Source: Morganella morganii (GTDB lineage Bacteria > Pseudomonadota > Gammaproteobacteria > Enterobacterales > Enterobacteriaceae). Taken from it: a stretch of DNA of 64,000 bases. Location of the stretch: positions 1,488,001 to 1,552,000 of the forward strand of contig NZ_CP069157.1 of the NCBI RefSeq assembly GCF_019243775.1, given 5' to 3'. The notes below the pieces were generated by a model, which saw only the letters and a list, made by a program, of their open reading frames with translations, did no database searches and was not told the DNA's origin. A program made the translations under genes and the position numbers. Every line of letters starts with the position of its first letter. Positions within the stretch are counted from its first letter, which is position 1. Shown in pieces: positions 52,160 through 61,317 of this stretch.

Positions 52160-52792
52160 TCAGAGCGTATTGTGAAAATATAATTTCCCGTCCAGATATA
52201 TCCCGTCTTCTTTCAGTGCCAGACGCCCCTGCACAAACCAGTTAACCACCTGCGGATAGATGCGGTGTTCTTCCTGTTGTATCCGGGCGGTGAGAGTGTC
52301 TTCAGTATCATCCGGCAGAACGGCAATGCGTGCCTGTAAAATGACCGGGCCGCCGTCCAGCTCTTCCGTGACAAAATGTACAGAGGTACCGTGTTCGGCA
52401 TCGCCGTTCTCCAGCGCTTTGCGGTGTGTATGCAGACCCGGATATTTCGGCAGCAGAGACGGGTGGATATTGAGCATTCTGCCGTGGTAATGGCGGACAA
52501 AGGCGGGTGTCAGAATCCGCATATATCCGGCGAGGATCAGTAAATCCGGTTGATACTCATCAATCTGTGCCTGCAATGCGGCATCAAAATCATCCCGTGA
52601 AGAGAATTCCGCCGGACTGAGTGCCAGTGCGGGAATACCGGCCTGTTGTGCGCGGAGTAACCCGTAAGCGTCCGCTTTATTACTGAAGACCGCAACAATT
52701 TCCGCATTGAGAGCTTTTGAATTGCAGGCGTCAATCAACGCCTGCAGATTACTGCCGCTGCCGGAAATCAGGACAACAAGGCGTTTTTTCAT
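52160..52792 (-). CDS. purN: Phosphoribosylglycinamide formyltransferase PurN
   Basis: Formyltetrahydrofolate-dependent GAR transformylase, third step of purine synthesis, 210 residues. The phosphate loop SGSGSNLQ is at the N-terminus. The catalytic trio is Asn108 and His110 in MLNIHPSLLP and Asp146 in ELDGG. The ATG starts on the last base of the purM stop (TGATG), so the genes are coupled. Confidence 0.96.
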   Translation of the reverse strand: MKKRLVVLISGSGSNLQALIDACNSKALNAEIVAVFSNKADAYGLLRAQQAGIPALALSPAEFSSRDDFDAALQAQIDEYQPDLLILAGYMRILTPAFVRHYHGRMLNIHPSLLPKYPGLHTHRKALENGDAEHGTSVHFVTEELDGGPVILQARIAVLPDDTEDTLTARIQQEEHRIYPQVVNWFVQGRLALKEDGIYLDGKLYFHNTL

Positions 52793-53832
52793 CAGCGGAT
52801 GATGACCTGTGGTTCATCTTCACGGCAGACCGCGATATCACCGATCAGCCATGCATTTTCACCCGCCTCTGTCAGCAGGGCGAGGGCGGCAGGCACAGAC
52901 GCTGCCGGCAGCGCAATCACCATACCGACACCACAGTTGAAGGTGCGGTACATTTCATAGTCTTCCACATTCCCGGCTTTTTGCAGCCAGTTAAAGACAG
53001 ACGGCCACTGCCAGGATGAGGCATCAATCCGCGCCTGGGTGCAGGCCGGTAATACACGCGGGATATTTTCCCAGAAACCGCCGCCGGTCAGGTGGGCGAT
53101 GGCGTGAACATCGGTGTTTTCGATCAGTTTCAGCACAGATTTAACATAGATTTTTGTCGGTGCCAGCAGATGATCCGCCAGTGATTTGCCGTCAAGCTCT
53201 GTGGCTGCCGGGTCAGTTTTGCTGACCTCAAGGATTTTGCGGATCAAAGAATAGCCGTTGGAGTGCGGGCCGCTGGAGGCCAGTGCTATCAGCACATCAC
53301 CGGCGCGGACTTTGCTGCCGTCGATGATTTCTGATTTTTCCGCCACACCGACACAGAACCCGGCCACGTCATAATCATCGCCGTGATACATGCCCGGCAT
53401 CTCAGCGGTTTCACCACCGACCAGCGCACAACCCGCCTGTTTGCAGCCTTCGGCAATACCGGTGACCACCCGGGCGGCAGTATCGACATCCAGTTTGCCG
53501 GTCGCGTAATAGTCGAGGAAGAAGAGGGGCTCAGCACCGGCGACCACCAGGTCGTTCACACACATGGCGACGAGGTCAATACCGATAGTGTCATGACGCG
53601 CCAGATCCATCGCCAGGCGCAGCTTGGTGCCGACGCCGTCGGTGCCGGAAACCAGCACCGGTTCTTTATATTTCTGCGGTACCGCACACAGCGCACCGAA
53701 ACCACCCAGCCCGCCCATAACTTCAGGACGGCGTGTCTCTTTGACAACATGCTTAATACGGGAAACTAAGGCATTACCGGCATCAATATCAACACCGGCA
53801 TCTTTGTAACTCAGGGAAGTTTTGTCAGTCAC
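52792..53832 (-). CDS. purM: Phosphoribosylformylglycinamidine cyclo-ligase PurM
   Basis: AIR synthetase, fifth step of purine synthesis, 346 residues (E. coli 345). The start is GTG at 53832, giving [19 protein letters not shown] exactly as in E. coli; GGGGG lies about five bases upstream. A TTG further upstream is in frame but would add eight residues with no family support. Motifs: [19 protein letters not shown] and [12 protein letters not shown]. First gene of purMN, under a PurR operator. Confidence 0.96.
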   Translation of the reverse strand: MTDKTSLSYKDAGVDIDAGNALVSRIKHVVKETRRPEVMGGLGGFGALCAVPQKYKEPVLVSGTDGVGTKLRLAMDLARHDTIGIDLVAMCVNDLVVAGAEPLFFLDYYATGKLDVDTAARVVTGIAEGCKQAGCALVGGETAEMPGMYHGDDYDVAGFCVGVAEKSEIIDGSKVRAGDVLIALASSGPHSNGYSLIRKILEVSKTDPAATELDGKSLADHLLAPTKIYVKSVLKLIENTDVHAIAHLTGGGFWENIPRVLPACTQARIDASSWQWPSVFNWLQKAGNVEDYEMYRTFNCGVGMVIALPAASVPAALALLTEAGENAWLIGDIAVCREDEPQVIIR

Positions 53833-53896
53833 TGCGGCCCCCAACGGCGATTGCAAGTAAGTGGGTGTATCGAAAACGCGGCTATTCTAACAGGCC

Positions 53897-53912
53897 ACGC
53901 AAACGTTTGCGA
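53897..53912. promoter_or_regulatory. PurR operator in the purM-upp intergenic region
   Basis: ACGCAAACGTTTGCGA matches the 16-base PurR consensus at all but the last base. It lies about 65 bases before the purM GTG, the place of the operator in E. coli purMN. It probably represses purMN with hypoxanthine or guanine; effect on upp is unknown. Confidence 0.93.
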
Positions 53913-54085
53913 GAGGATTTACGCCGGTTTTTGTCAAAATGCGTCAGATCACACTTATTCATGTAACAAACATGAAACGCGTGATAATTGACTATAATCA
54001 ACAAATCCGGGGTGGCGCTGCGAAAGAAAAGCGGTATAATCTCGCGATTTTTTTGTCCGCCAGGGCTTACACAGTAGGAGAACCC

Positions 54086-54712
54086 ATGAAAGTCGTCGAG
54101 GTAAAACACCCGCTCGTTAAACACAAACTTGGCCTGATGCGAGATCATGATATAAGCACAAAACGCTTTCGTGAACTGGCCTCAGAAGTCGGTAGCCTGC
54201 TGACCTATGAAGCAACTTCAGACTTAGAAACTGAGAAAGTGACAATTGACGGCTGGTGTGGTCCGGTCGAAATTGAACAAATCAAGGGTAAAAAGATTAC
54301 CGTTGTGCCAATCCTGCGTGCGGGTATCGGTATGATGAACGGTGTGCTGGAAAGCATCCCGAGTGCCCGTATCAGTGTTGTCGGTGTTTACCGTGATGAA
54401 GAAACACTGGAGCCGGTACCGTACTTCCAGAAATTAGCCTCTAATATTGAAGAGCGTATGGCGCTGGTGGTTGACCCGATGCTGGCAACCGGCGGTTCAA
54501 TGATCGCTACCATCGATCTGCTGAAAAAAGCAGGTTGCACCGCGATTAAAATCCTTGTGCTGGTTGCAGCGCCGGAAGGTCTGAAAGCGCTGGAAAAAGC
54601 CCACCCGGATGTTGAGCTGTATACCGCATCCATCGACGATCACCTTAACGAACACGGTTACATTGTGCCGGGCCTGGGTGATGCGGGCGATAAGATATTT
54701 GGTACGAAATAA
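54086..54712 (+). CDS. upp: Uracil phosphoribosyltransferase Upp
   Basis: Salvages uracil to UMP with PRPP, 208 residues (same as E. coli). I start at the ATG at 54086 with GGAG 6 bases upstream; the longer frame into the PurR/promoter region is rejected. The PRPP motif [12 protein letters not shown] and the uracil-binding [12 protein letters not shown] are seen. Followed by a terminator and uraA, its functional partner; divergent from purM. Confidence 0.97.
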   Translation: MKVVEVKHPLVKHKLGLMRDHDISTKRFRELASEVGSLLTYEATSDLETEKVTIDGWCGPVEIEQIKGKKITVVPILRAGIGMMNGVLESIPSARISVVGVYRDEETLEPVPYFQKLASNIEERMALVVDPMLATGGSMIATIDLLKKAGCTAIKILVLVAAPEGLKALEKAHPDVELYTASIDDHLNEHGYIVPGLGDAGDKIFGTK

Positions 54713-54719
54713 GTTAATG

Positions 54720-54746
54720 AGCCGACTTGATAGTCGGCTTTTTTTT
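54720..54746 (+). terminator. Terminator or attenuator between upp and uraA
   Basis: AGCCGACT/AGTCGGCT stem with loop TGAT, then eight Ts. It lies only 35 bases before the uraA start; readthrough probably sets uraA level relative to upp. Confidence 0.88.
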
Positions 54747-54781
54747 GGCATATCCCTGAGTAATCATTTAAGAGGTTTAAG

Positions 54782-56071
54782 ATGACGCGCCGCGTTATTG
54801 AAGTCGATGAACGCCCACCACTGCTGGTCACCATTCCGTTAAGTTTACAGCACCTGTTTGCGATGTTCGGTGCTACCGTTCTGGTGCCGATCCTGTTTCA
54901 GGTAAACCCGGCCACGATCCTGTTATTTAACGGTATCGGGACGCTGCTGTATCTGTTTATCTGTAAAGGAAAAATCCCGGCGTACCTGGGCTCAAGCTTT
55001 GCCTTTATTTCACCGGTGCTGATTTTACTGCCGCTCGGGTATGAACTCGCTCTCGGCGGGTTTATCATCTGCGGGCTGTTATTTATGCTGGTGGCGGGGA
55101 TTGTCAAAATCGCCGGACGCGGCTGGATCAACGTGCTGTTCCCGCCTGCGGCCATGGGTGCGATTGTGGCGGTCATCGGTCTTGAACTGGCAGGAACCGC
55201 TGCCGGTATGGCCGGGCTGAAAATCGCGGATGGTGCGTCTCCGGACAGCACCACGCTGATTATCTCCCTGACCACTCTCGGGGTGACGATTCTCGGCTCT
55301 GTGGTGTTCCGCGGCTTCCTGGCGATTATTCCGATCCTTATCGGAGTACTGACCGGGTATGCGCTGGCCTTCTTTATGGGCGCGGTGGATTTGACCCCGG
55401 TAAGTGAAGCTCCGTGGTTTGCACTGCCGACGTTCTACACACCGCGTTTTGAGTGGTTCGCTATTCTGACCATCTTACCGGCCGCGCTGGTGGTGATTGC
55501 CGAACACGTCGGTCACCTGGTGGTCACGGCGAATATTGTCAAACGTGATTTGATGAAAGACCCGGGTCTGCACCGTTCGATGTTTGCCAACGGCTTCTCG
55601 ACCGTACTGTCCGGCTTCTTCGGCTCCACACCGAACACCACCTACGGCGAAAACATCGGCGTTATGGCCATCACCAAAGTGTACAGCTCCTGGGTTATCG
55701 GCGGGGCAGCGGTACTGGCGATTCTGCTCTCCTGTGTCGGTAAACTGGCGGCAGCCATTGCTGCTGTGCCGGTGCCGGTGATGGGCGGGGTATCACTGCT
55801 GCTGTACGGGGTTATCGGTGCATCCGGTATCCGCGTGCTGATTGATTCCAAAGTGGATTACAACAAGCCGCAGAACCTGATTCTGACGGCGGTTATCCTG
55901 ATTATCGGTGTCAGTGGTGCGACCATTCATATCGGTGCGGCTGAACTGAAAGGGATGGCACTGGCAACGGTTGTCGGCATTGGTCTGGCACTGGTGTTCC
56001 GTCTGGTGAATATTATCCGTCCGGAAGAGCGGGTGGTGGATGTGAATCTGGATGAAGTGAAGAAAGACTGA
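54782..56071 (+). CDS. uraA: Uracil permease UraA
   Basis: NCS2/NAT-family uracil:proton symporter, 429 residues, fourteen hydrophobic segments as in E. coli UraA. Seen: QHLFAMFGATVLVP near the N-terminus, the substrate-site VVIAEHVGHL with Glu-His, and the family motif at GSTPNTTYGENIG. AGAGG lies before the ATG. It follows upp, its salvage partner. Confidence 0.96.
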   Translation: MTRRVIEVDERPPLLVTIPLSLQHLFAMFGATVLVPILFQVNPATILLFNGIGTLLYLFICKGKIPAYLGSSFAFISPVLILLPLGYELALGGFIICGLLFMLVAGIVKIAGRGWINVLFPPAAMGAIVAVIGLELAGTAAGMAGLKIADGASPDSTTLIISLTTLGVTILGSVVFRGFLAIIPILIGVLTGYALAFFMGAVDLTPVSEAPWFALPTFYTPRFEWFAILTILPAALVVIAEHVGHLVVTANIVKRDLMKDPGLHRSMFANGFSTVLSGFFGSTPNTTYGENIGVMAITKVYSSWVIGGAAVLAILLSCVGKLAAAIAAVPVPVMGGVSLLLYGVIGASGIRVLIDSKVDYNKPQNLILTAVILIIGVSGATIHIGAAELKGMALATVVGIGLALVFRLVNIIRPEERVVDVNLDEVKKD

Positions 56072-56084
56072 TTCTGATAGCAGA

Positions 56085-56143
56085 AAAAAGCCGCAGTGAC
56101 TGATGAGCCCGTAAAGCCGGGCATGTAGGTTCTGCGGCTTTTT
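56085..56143 (+). terminator. Branched terminator after uraA
   Basis: AAAAAGCCGCAG and CTGCGGCTTTTT (56132-56143) enclose a second hairpin, GCCCG/CGGGC. The outer stem ends in five Ts. Confidence 0.8.
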
Positions 56144-56240
56144 CCGTCACTGAGTACGGGAAGTATGTTGTTAAGGTTCATTTAGCCGGTGAATTTATGT
56201 TAAACTAACGGTGTTTGTTCACCCGTTGGCCGAGGTAACT

Positions 56241-56942
56241 CTGAACACGCCATCTCAGCTGTCATTACCGCTCTCTCTCCCTGATGATGAGACTTTCAAC
56301 AGTTTCTACGCAGGGGAAAACGCATCCCTGTTATCCGCTATTCAGGCGGCTATCAATCAGCCGCACGGCAGTTATCTCTATTTCTGGTCCCGTGACGGCG
56401 GCGGTAAAAGTCATCTGCTGCATGCGGCCTGTGCCGAAGTCTCTTCCAAAGACCGGGCGGTCGGCTATGTGCCGCTGGATAAGCGCGCCTGGTTTGTGCC
56501 GGATGTGCTGGAAGGTATGGAGCATCTGTCGCTGGTCTGTATTGATAATGTGCAGTGTATTGCGGGGGATGAAGAGTGGGAAATGGCGCTGTTTAATCTC
56601 TATAACCGTATTCTGGAGACCGGCAAGACCTGTCTGCTGATCACCGGGGACAGACCACCACGTCAGATCCCGCTGCAGTTACCGGATCTCGCTTCCCGTC
56701 TTGACTGGGGGCAGATTTACAAACTTCATCCGCTTAGTGATGACGAAAAAATTCAGGCACTGCAACTGCGGGCAAAGCTGCGCGGGTTTGAGCTGCCGGA
56801 AGATGTCGGGCGCTTTATCTTAAAACGCCTCGACCGTCAGATGCGCACACTGTTTGATATGCTCGACAGGCTTGATCACGCCTCGATTGTTGCCCAGCGC
56901 AAACTGACCATTCCGTTTGTCAAAGATATCCTGCGGCTGTGA
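56241..56942 (+). CDS. hda: DnaA inactivator Hda, with CTG start
   Basis: AAA+ protein that, with the sliding clamp, drives hydrolysis of DnaA-bound ATP (RIDA). Started at the CTG at 56241 the protein is 233 residues, exactly the E. coli length and sequence start ([10 protein letters not shown], where QLSLPL is the clamp-binding motif). The ribosome binding site GAGGT lies 4-5 bases before the CTG. E. coli hda also uses CUG. The upstream in-frame GTG at 56211 has no such signal. Walker A is DGGGKSHLL; Walker B is SLVCIDNVQ. It follows uraA as in E. coli. Confidence 0.93.
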   Translation: MNTPSQLSLPLSLPDDETFNSFYAGENASLLSAIQAAINQPHGSYLYFWSRDGGGKSHLLHAACAEVSSKDRAVGYVPLDKRAWFVPDVLEGMEHLSLVCIDNVQCIAGDEEWEMALFNLYNRILETGKTCLLITGDRPPRQIPLQLPDLASRLDWGQIYKLHPLSDDEKIQALQLRAKLRGFELPEDVGRFILKRLDRQMRTLFDMLDRLDHASIVAQRKLTIPFVKDILRL

Positions 56943-56945
56943 CCA

Positions 56946-57338
56946 TCAGTTAAGCAGGGCAATCACCGTCACTCCCCACTGGAGCACCATGCAGAGAGCG
57001 CCCTGCTGAAACAGCCGTTTTGTGCCGCGCCAGCGCTGTGAGAAGTGGGTGTGCTGTGCTCTGCCCGGAAACAGCGTCGTCAGGGATTCATCAAAAATAT
57101 CGGTATCGGACGATTGTGCCAGGCGGCGGAACAGATGGTGATCCAGCCACAACCGGAAGATAAAATACATGGCGCACAGAAAGAACAGGATCCCCGCCGC
57201 CATCGGATATTCACCGGAAAAACCGGAAATATAAAGCAGAAACTGCGTCAGAAAGGCCATCACCGATAAGGCAGCCAAAAAACGCCAGCCCGCCGTAAAA
57301 ATCACAATTATCTGTTCGTCATGAGGTCTGTTATTCAT
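56946..57338 (-). CDS. Small membrane protein at the end of the ynb-like operon
   Basis: 130 residues, no family recognised. Two or three hydrophobic helices (about 18-38, 46-66 and near the C-terminus 110-130) flank a charged cytoplasmic-type loop with RLAQSSDTDIFDES and many Arg/His. Its start overlaps the end of the ynbD-like gene by eight bases, so it is translationally coupled and probably works with that cluster. It almost abuts hda (convergent) with no terminator seen. Confidence 0.75.
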   Translation of the reverse strand: MNNRPHDEQIIVIFTAGWRFLAALSVMAFLTQFLLYISGFSGEYPMAAGILFFLCAMYFIFRLWLDHHLFRRLAQSSDTDIFDESLTTLFPGRAQHTHFSQRWRGTKRLFQQGALCMVLQWGVTVIALLN

Positions 57339-58662
57339 CGTTTTTTCCGTAACGGGCTGCCCAGCGGGTCAGGGCGGCAATTGTCTGTTCCCGCAGGACA
57401 ATCTGCGGCCGGGCCTGTCTGGCAGCCGCCAGCGCCTGTTCCACATTGTCTGCCAGCCCGGCGCGTATCAGCCAGGCGATCACCACAGTCGTACTGCGGG
57501 TGTAACCCAGTTTACAGTGTACATAAACCTGACCGGATTGCGCCAGGCGGCTGAGATTGTTCACCGCCGTTTCAATCTGCATCTCTGTCAGCGGAAACAG
57601 ATCCAGCTGCGGCTGACAGTGATAAGCCAGCTCGGCGGTATAGCGGCTGCGGGGAAATTCCCCTGTCATATCCAGTACGGCGGCAGCCGTCAGTGGTGCG
57701 GCAGGATAACCACCCAGCGCGATATGCTCATTGACCACACTGGTGTGACGGCACCGTTTTGCATACCAGTAATAGCTGATTTGCGCCGCAATCCGGTATG
57801 GCAGCAGCAGGAGTGCGGCAGAGGGTGAAATGCGCCCGGCGCTGTCCTTCTGAAACACTGATGCGCCGGCCCCGAGATAACCCGCCGTGATGCATAAAAA
57901 TGCCAGCCCCGGCCACAGCAGCCACCAGCCCTGACCACCTATCACGACAGCCGCTGTTATCAGCACCAGCGAAATAACGGCGTACCGTCCGGCCAGCTGA
58001 TAGCCGCGGCGGATACGGTGCGGGGCCCACTGCCAGCGTGTACTTACCGGCAGCAGATAGCTTATCACCACACCGGTGGCGGCACCGGTGATCACATCAA
58101 TAAAATGGTGCTGCCAGGTTGTCAGTACAGAAACTAAGATCAGAATTGACCACAGGTGCAGAAGCCATTGCCATTTCTGCGGTGTGTGCGCCCGGAAGCG
58201 CAGCCACAGCAGCCACAGCAGAATGATATGCAGAGAAGGGGCCTGGTTAAACGGCAGATCAAACATCTCCAGCTGGTCAAACATCCAGCCTGCGGTACCG
58301 TCTGTCTGCGGACGGAGAAAACTGAATTTCAGCGGAAAGATCAGGAACCCGGCGCAGGCTGTCAGTGACGCAACTGCCAGCCGAAGCCCGTGAATACACT
58401 GTTCGCGCAGAGAGGTGCAGATAAACAGGGATAATCCGTAGAAGAGATCGATGCTCCAGTACGGAATAATTGTCCACGGCAGAAACGGAATATGTGTTTC
58501 CCAGCTGAACGCAAAAGAAGGGACTGACGGCAGCGAAGCGGTATAGGTATTGACCTGTCCGTAAGTCAGAAAAAAGAAAGGTGCCAGAAACAGCAGCCAG
58601 AGCAGGGCAAATCCCCACCGTTTACGGCGGGAAGCGGGCAGCGGCAGTGCGGCATCAGACAT
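57331..58662 (-). CDS. ynbD: YnbD-like PAP2 and dual-specificity phosphatase fusion
   Basis: Two-domain membrane protein of 443 residues. N-terminal half: PAP2-type lipid phosphatase helices with FLRPQ near 116, Ser143/His145 in QAPSLHI and His186/Asp189 in WQHHFID. C-terminal domain: dual-specificity phosphatase with Cys383 and Arg389 in VHCKLGYTRS (C-x5-R). The order and neighbours match E. coli YnbD. A natural inference is dephosphorylation of a phospholipid or lipid-linked product of the neighbouring YnbA-like synthase; no substrate is known. Confidence 0.85.
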   Translation of the reverse strand: MSDAALPLPASRRKRWGFALLWLLFLAPFFFLTYGQVNTYTASLPSVPSFAFSWETHIPFLPWTIIPYWSIDLFYGLSLFICTSLREQCIHGLRLAVASLTACAGFLIFPLKFSFLRPQTDGTAGWMFDQLEMFDLPFNQAPSLHIILLWLLWLRFRAHTPQKWQWLLHLWSILILVSVLTTWQHHFIDVITGAATGVVISYLLPVSTRWQWAPHRIRRGYQLAGRYAVISLVLITAAVVIGGQGWWLLWPGLAFLCITAGYLGAGASVFQKDSAGRISPSAALLLLPYRIAAQISYYWYAKRCRHTSVVNEHIALGGYPAAPLTAAAVLDMTGEFPRSRYTAELAYHCQPQLDLFPLTEMQIETAVNNLSRLAQSGQVYVHCKLGYTRSTTVVIAWLIRAGLADNVEQALAAARQARPQIVLREQTIAALTRWAARYGKNDE

Positions 58663-58685
58663 AATTTTTCATTCCCTGTAAAACA

Positions 58686-58712
58686 GAAGATGCGCAAAAA
58701 GGCGCATCTTCA
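58686..58712. other. Hairpin between the ynbC-like and ynbD-like genes
   Basis: GAAGATGCGC/GCGCATCTTC, ten base pairs with a short A-rich loop. On the minus strand there is no strong T-run after it. It may adjust the level of ynbD relative to ynbC, or end transcripts partly. Confidence 0.5.
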
Positions 58713-58727
58713 TCAGTATGATAACAA

Positions 58728-60494
58728 TCAGCGGCGTCTGGCGACTGAGACACTGAAAATACCCCAGTTATCAATGAGCTGATCCAGTTTTTCAAATCCG
58801 GCCTCATCCACCAGCGCATCCATTTCCCCCTGGCTGCGGCAGCGCATCACCCAGGCTTTTCCGCCCTGATGGCTCGGCAGAACGCGGGCTATCATTTCTA
58901 CCTGCGGGTGCCACGGCTGACAGGTGTAGACAAGATAACCGCCGCTTTCAATCGCCTGCGCCAGCCCGGCAAGGGAATCGCGCAGCAGATGGTTTTCCGG
59001 GAACAGTTCATATAACCCGCTCACCACACCGAGGGTCGGTTTCGGGGTGACCGCCGCCAGATCGGCGGTATCAAAGGCATTGCCCTCTTCAAAACGGATT
59101 TTGTCTTCCAGGAAGCGCTCTTTGATCTGTAAACGACCCTGTTCCACATTGATGGTGCTGTAATCGCGCATCAGAACAGATTCTATCCGGCTGTAATCAT
59201 TAATTGCATCAAAGAGATAGCGGCCCTGACCGGCAGCGATATCCATGATCCGCACCGGCTGACCCTCTTCCTGCAATGCCCGGATGGTGCGGCGCAGAAT
59301 TTTCTCAATATTCACTTTGCGTTGGCGGATCCCCTGCCAGCCGATACTGTTGAGATACTGGCGGTCAACAATGCGGCCGAAAATGCCTTTGCCCTGAGCC
59401 TGGTTACGGTAGACATAATCGAGGGTGGATCCGGAATCAAAGCCTTTATCGTAGCCGATACTGACGCCTTCCGAGGCTTTGCCGAGGGTGGACATCGCTT
59501 TGCTGAGCAGTTTATAACCGAGATTTTTCGGGCAGTAATCCGGCAGCGGAACCTGCAATTCACGATAAGCATCGGCACCGGCGCTGCACACATCCTCAAA
59601 CCGGTAATCGTGCTGATAGCGCGGCTGTTCAAACAGGGTGGTGACAAAGCGGCGGATTTCCGCCAGCGGGATATGACGATCTTTTTCGCCCAGGGTGTCG
59701 TGATAGAACCCCGGCAGAATATGTTTTTCTTTATACGGGGTGTTAAGCCGCGCATAGAACTGATTCTGCGGCTTACGGTGCACTACGTGGTCACTGCCGG
59801 AGATAAACAGCTGAGTCGGCACTGTTATCGCGGCAGCATCCGCCACCAGGCGGTCAGCGGTTTTGTAGAGTTCCAGCAGGATATTGACGGCAATCGGCCG
59901 GGTGATCAGCGGATCCCGCTCAAATGAGGCGATACGTACCGGGTCGTGGGTGAGATATTTGGCTTTAACGTAGGAATTAACATAAAACAGCCCGCGAATT
60001 TTCTGCATCAGCGCCAGTCCGCTGCGGGCAAACGGCACATAGAGTTTGACTTTAAAGGCCGGAGAAGCCAGTACCAGACCCCGGATCTTCGGTGCGAAAT
60101 CATGCACCCAGCCGGTCAGGGTGACTGCGCCGACACTTTGTCCGAGCACGACCATGTTCTCGATAGGAATTTCATACTCAGATGAAATGAAGTTAATAAA
60201 TTCATTGATGTCGCTGATAGATGTGCCCATCGACGGGCTGTAGCCTCTGGGCCCGTCATTGCGGCCGTGACCTCTGGCATCCCAGGCAAATACCGCGAAA
60301 TCAGGTAACGCCAGCTCATCCGCAAGATGTGCCACACGTCCGGAGTGCTCATGACCCCGGTGAAACAGCACAATGGCTTTCTTTTCTGCGGTTGCGGAAG
60401 GCCAGTAACGGAAGAATAACCGCTGCTGGTCACTGGTGGTAAAGTGAGATTCAATGGATTCACGCTGAGTCGGATAATCAGAAGATACACTCAT
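58728..60494 (-). CDS. ynbC: YnbC-like hydrolase and SAM methyltransferase fusion
   Basis: 588 residues in two domains. The N-terminal alpha/beta hydrolase (about 1-290) of the monoacylglycerol-lipase type has LFHRGHEHSGR, DARGHGRNDGPRG and the nucleophile elbow VLGQSVGA; a late His lies near PGFYHDTLGE. The C-terminal methyltransferase (about 310-588) has the SAM-binding motif IMDIAAGQGRYL. This is the layout of E. coli YnbC. It is two bases after the ynbA-like stop. Substrate is unknown; a lipid head-group is likely from context. Confidence 0.88.
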   Translation of the reverse strand: MSVSSDYPTQRESIESHFTTSDQQRLFFRYWPSATAEKKAIVLFHRGHEHSGRVAHLADELALPDFAVFAWDARGHGRNDGPRGYSPSMGTSISDINEFINFISSEYEIPIENMVVLGQSVGAVTLTGWVHDFAPKIRGLVLASPAFKVKLYVPFARSGLALMQKIRGLFYVNSYVKAKYLTHDPVRIASFERDPLITRPIAVNILLELYKTADRLVADAAAITVPTQLFISGSDHVVHRKPQNQFYARLNTPYKEKHILPGFYHDTLGEKDRHIPLAEIRRFVTTLFEQPRYQHDYRFEDVCSAGADAYRELQVPLPDYCPKNLGYKLLSKAMSTLGKASEGVSIGYDKGFDSGSTLDYVYRNQAQGKGIFGRIVDRQYLNSIGWQGIRQRKVNIEKILRRTIRALQEEGQPVRIMDIAAGQGRYLFDAINDYSRIESVLMRDYSTINVEQGRLQIKERFLEDKIRFEEGNAFDTADLAAVTPKPTLGVVSGLYELFPENHLLRDSLAGLAQAIESGGYLVYTCQPWHPQVEMIARVLPSHQGGKAWVMRCRSQGEMDALVDEAGFEKLDQLIDNWGIFSVSVARRR

Positions 60495-60496
60495 AA

Positions 60497-61126
60497 TCAG
60501 TCCTTTTGAGATGCGCTTTGTTGCGCAGATTCCTGCAACGCACGCCGGATACGGTGATAACAGGTAAGAAACAGCAGGGCGGCAAAGACCGCAAACAGCA
60601 CCGGAAACAGTGCGGAGTCAAGGGATGCGGGAAAAACCGCCGCCCACAGACCCAGTGCGCCGAACAGAAAGGCGCGGTCACTTTTTCCGGCAGGGCCGTC
60701 ATAGCGGCGTGATGCCCCGATAGTTTGTGCCAGTACACCAATAAATTCAGTCAGTACAGAGAGAAACAGGGTCAGCAGTATCCAGATGGCTGCTCCCGGA
60801 AACAGCAGGACAAACGGGAAATAAAGAATCGTATCGGATACCACATCGCCCAGTTCATTGAGGATCGCGCCGAAGCGGCTTTTCTGGTGATGTTCGCGGG
60901 CCAGCATGCCGTCAATGGCATTGAGCGCCATCCGGATAAACAGCACCGGCGGCAGAAGCAGAAACAGGCGCGGATCGGGAAACAGGATCAGGATAAAACC
61001 GGTAAGCAGGGAAAGGAACATCGCCGCCAGCGTGACCTGGTTGGCCGTGATTCCGGCATTAAACAGGCGGATTACCACGGGACGCAGCAAGTTCTGAAAC
61101 TTCGGTTTTAGATCATAAATGGTCAT
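60497..61126 (-). CDS. ynbA: YnbA-like CDP-alcohol phosphatidyltransferase
   Basis: Integral membrane enzyme of 209 residues. The CDP-alcohol motif is seen as NAIDGMLAR, then G, then ELGDVVSD. The usual first Asp of the DxxDGxxAR form is Asn here, as I recall it also is in E. coli YnbA. Residues after the start (MTIYDLKPKFQNLLRP) match E. coli YnbA, so the ATG at 61126 with AGGG upstream is used and the longer reading rejected. It probably joins a CDP-diacylglycerol-type donor to an unknown alcohol. First gene of the cluster. Confidence 0.87.
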   Translation of the reverse strand: MTIYDLKPKFQNLLRPVVIRLFNAGITANQVTLAAMFLSLLTGFILILFPDPRLFLLLPPVLFIRMALNAIDGMLAREHHQKSRFGAILNELGDVVSDTILYFPFVLLFPGAAIWILLTLFLSVLTEFIGVLAQTIGASRRYDGPAGKSDRAFLFGALGLWAAVFPASLDSALFPVLFAVFAALLFLTCYHRIRRALQESAQQSASQKD

Positions 61127-61271
61127 TTTTTTCCCTGATGATACACAGTCAGTTATCTGTATTATCAATACGTTATTCTGTGATCGCCGCAATAAGAGTT
61201 TTCTTAAGTTAATACGGTGTGATCACAGGGCTGTGTTGTTACAGGTATGACAGTCTGCGGCAGGGAAAGTT

Positions 61272-61308
61272 TCTGATAAAAGCAATACCGCCGTGAAAAC
61301 GGCGGTAT
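61272..61308 (-). terminator. Terminator after the stand-alone TPS gene
   Basis: ATACCGCCG/CGGCGGTAT, nine base pairs with a six-base loop, followed on the minus strand by TTGCTTTTATC. It lies ten bases after the stop. Confidence 0.75.
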
Positions 61309-61317
61309 AACAGGGGG

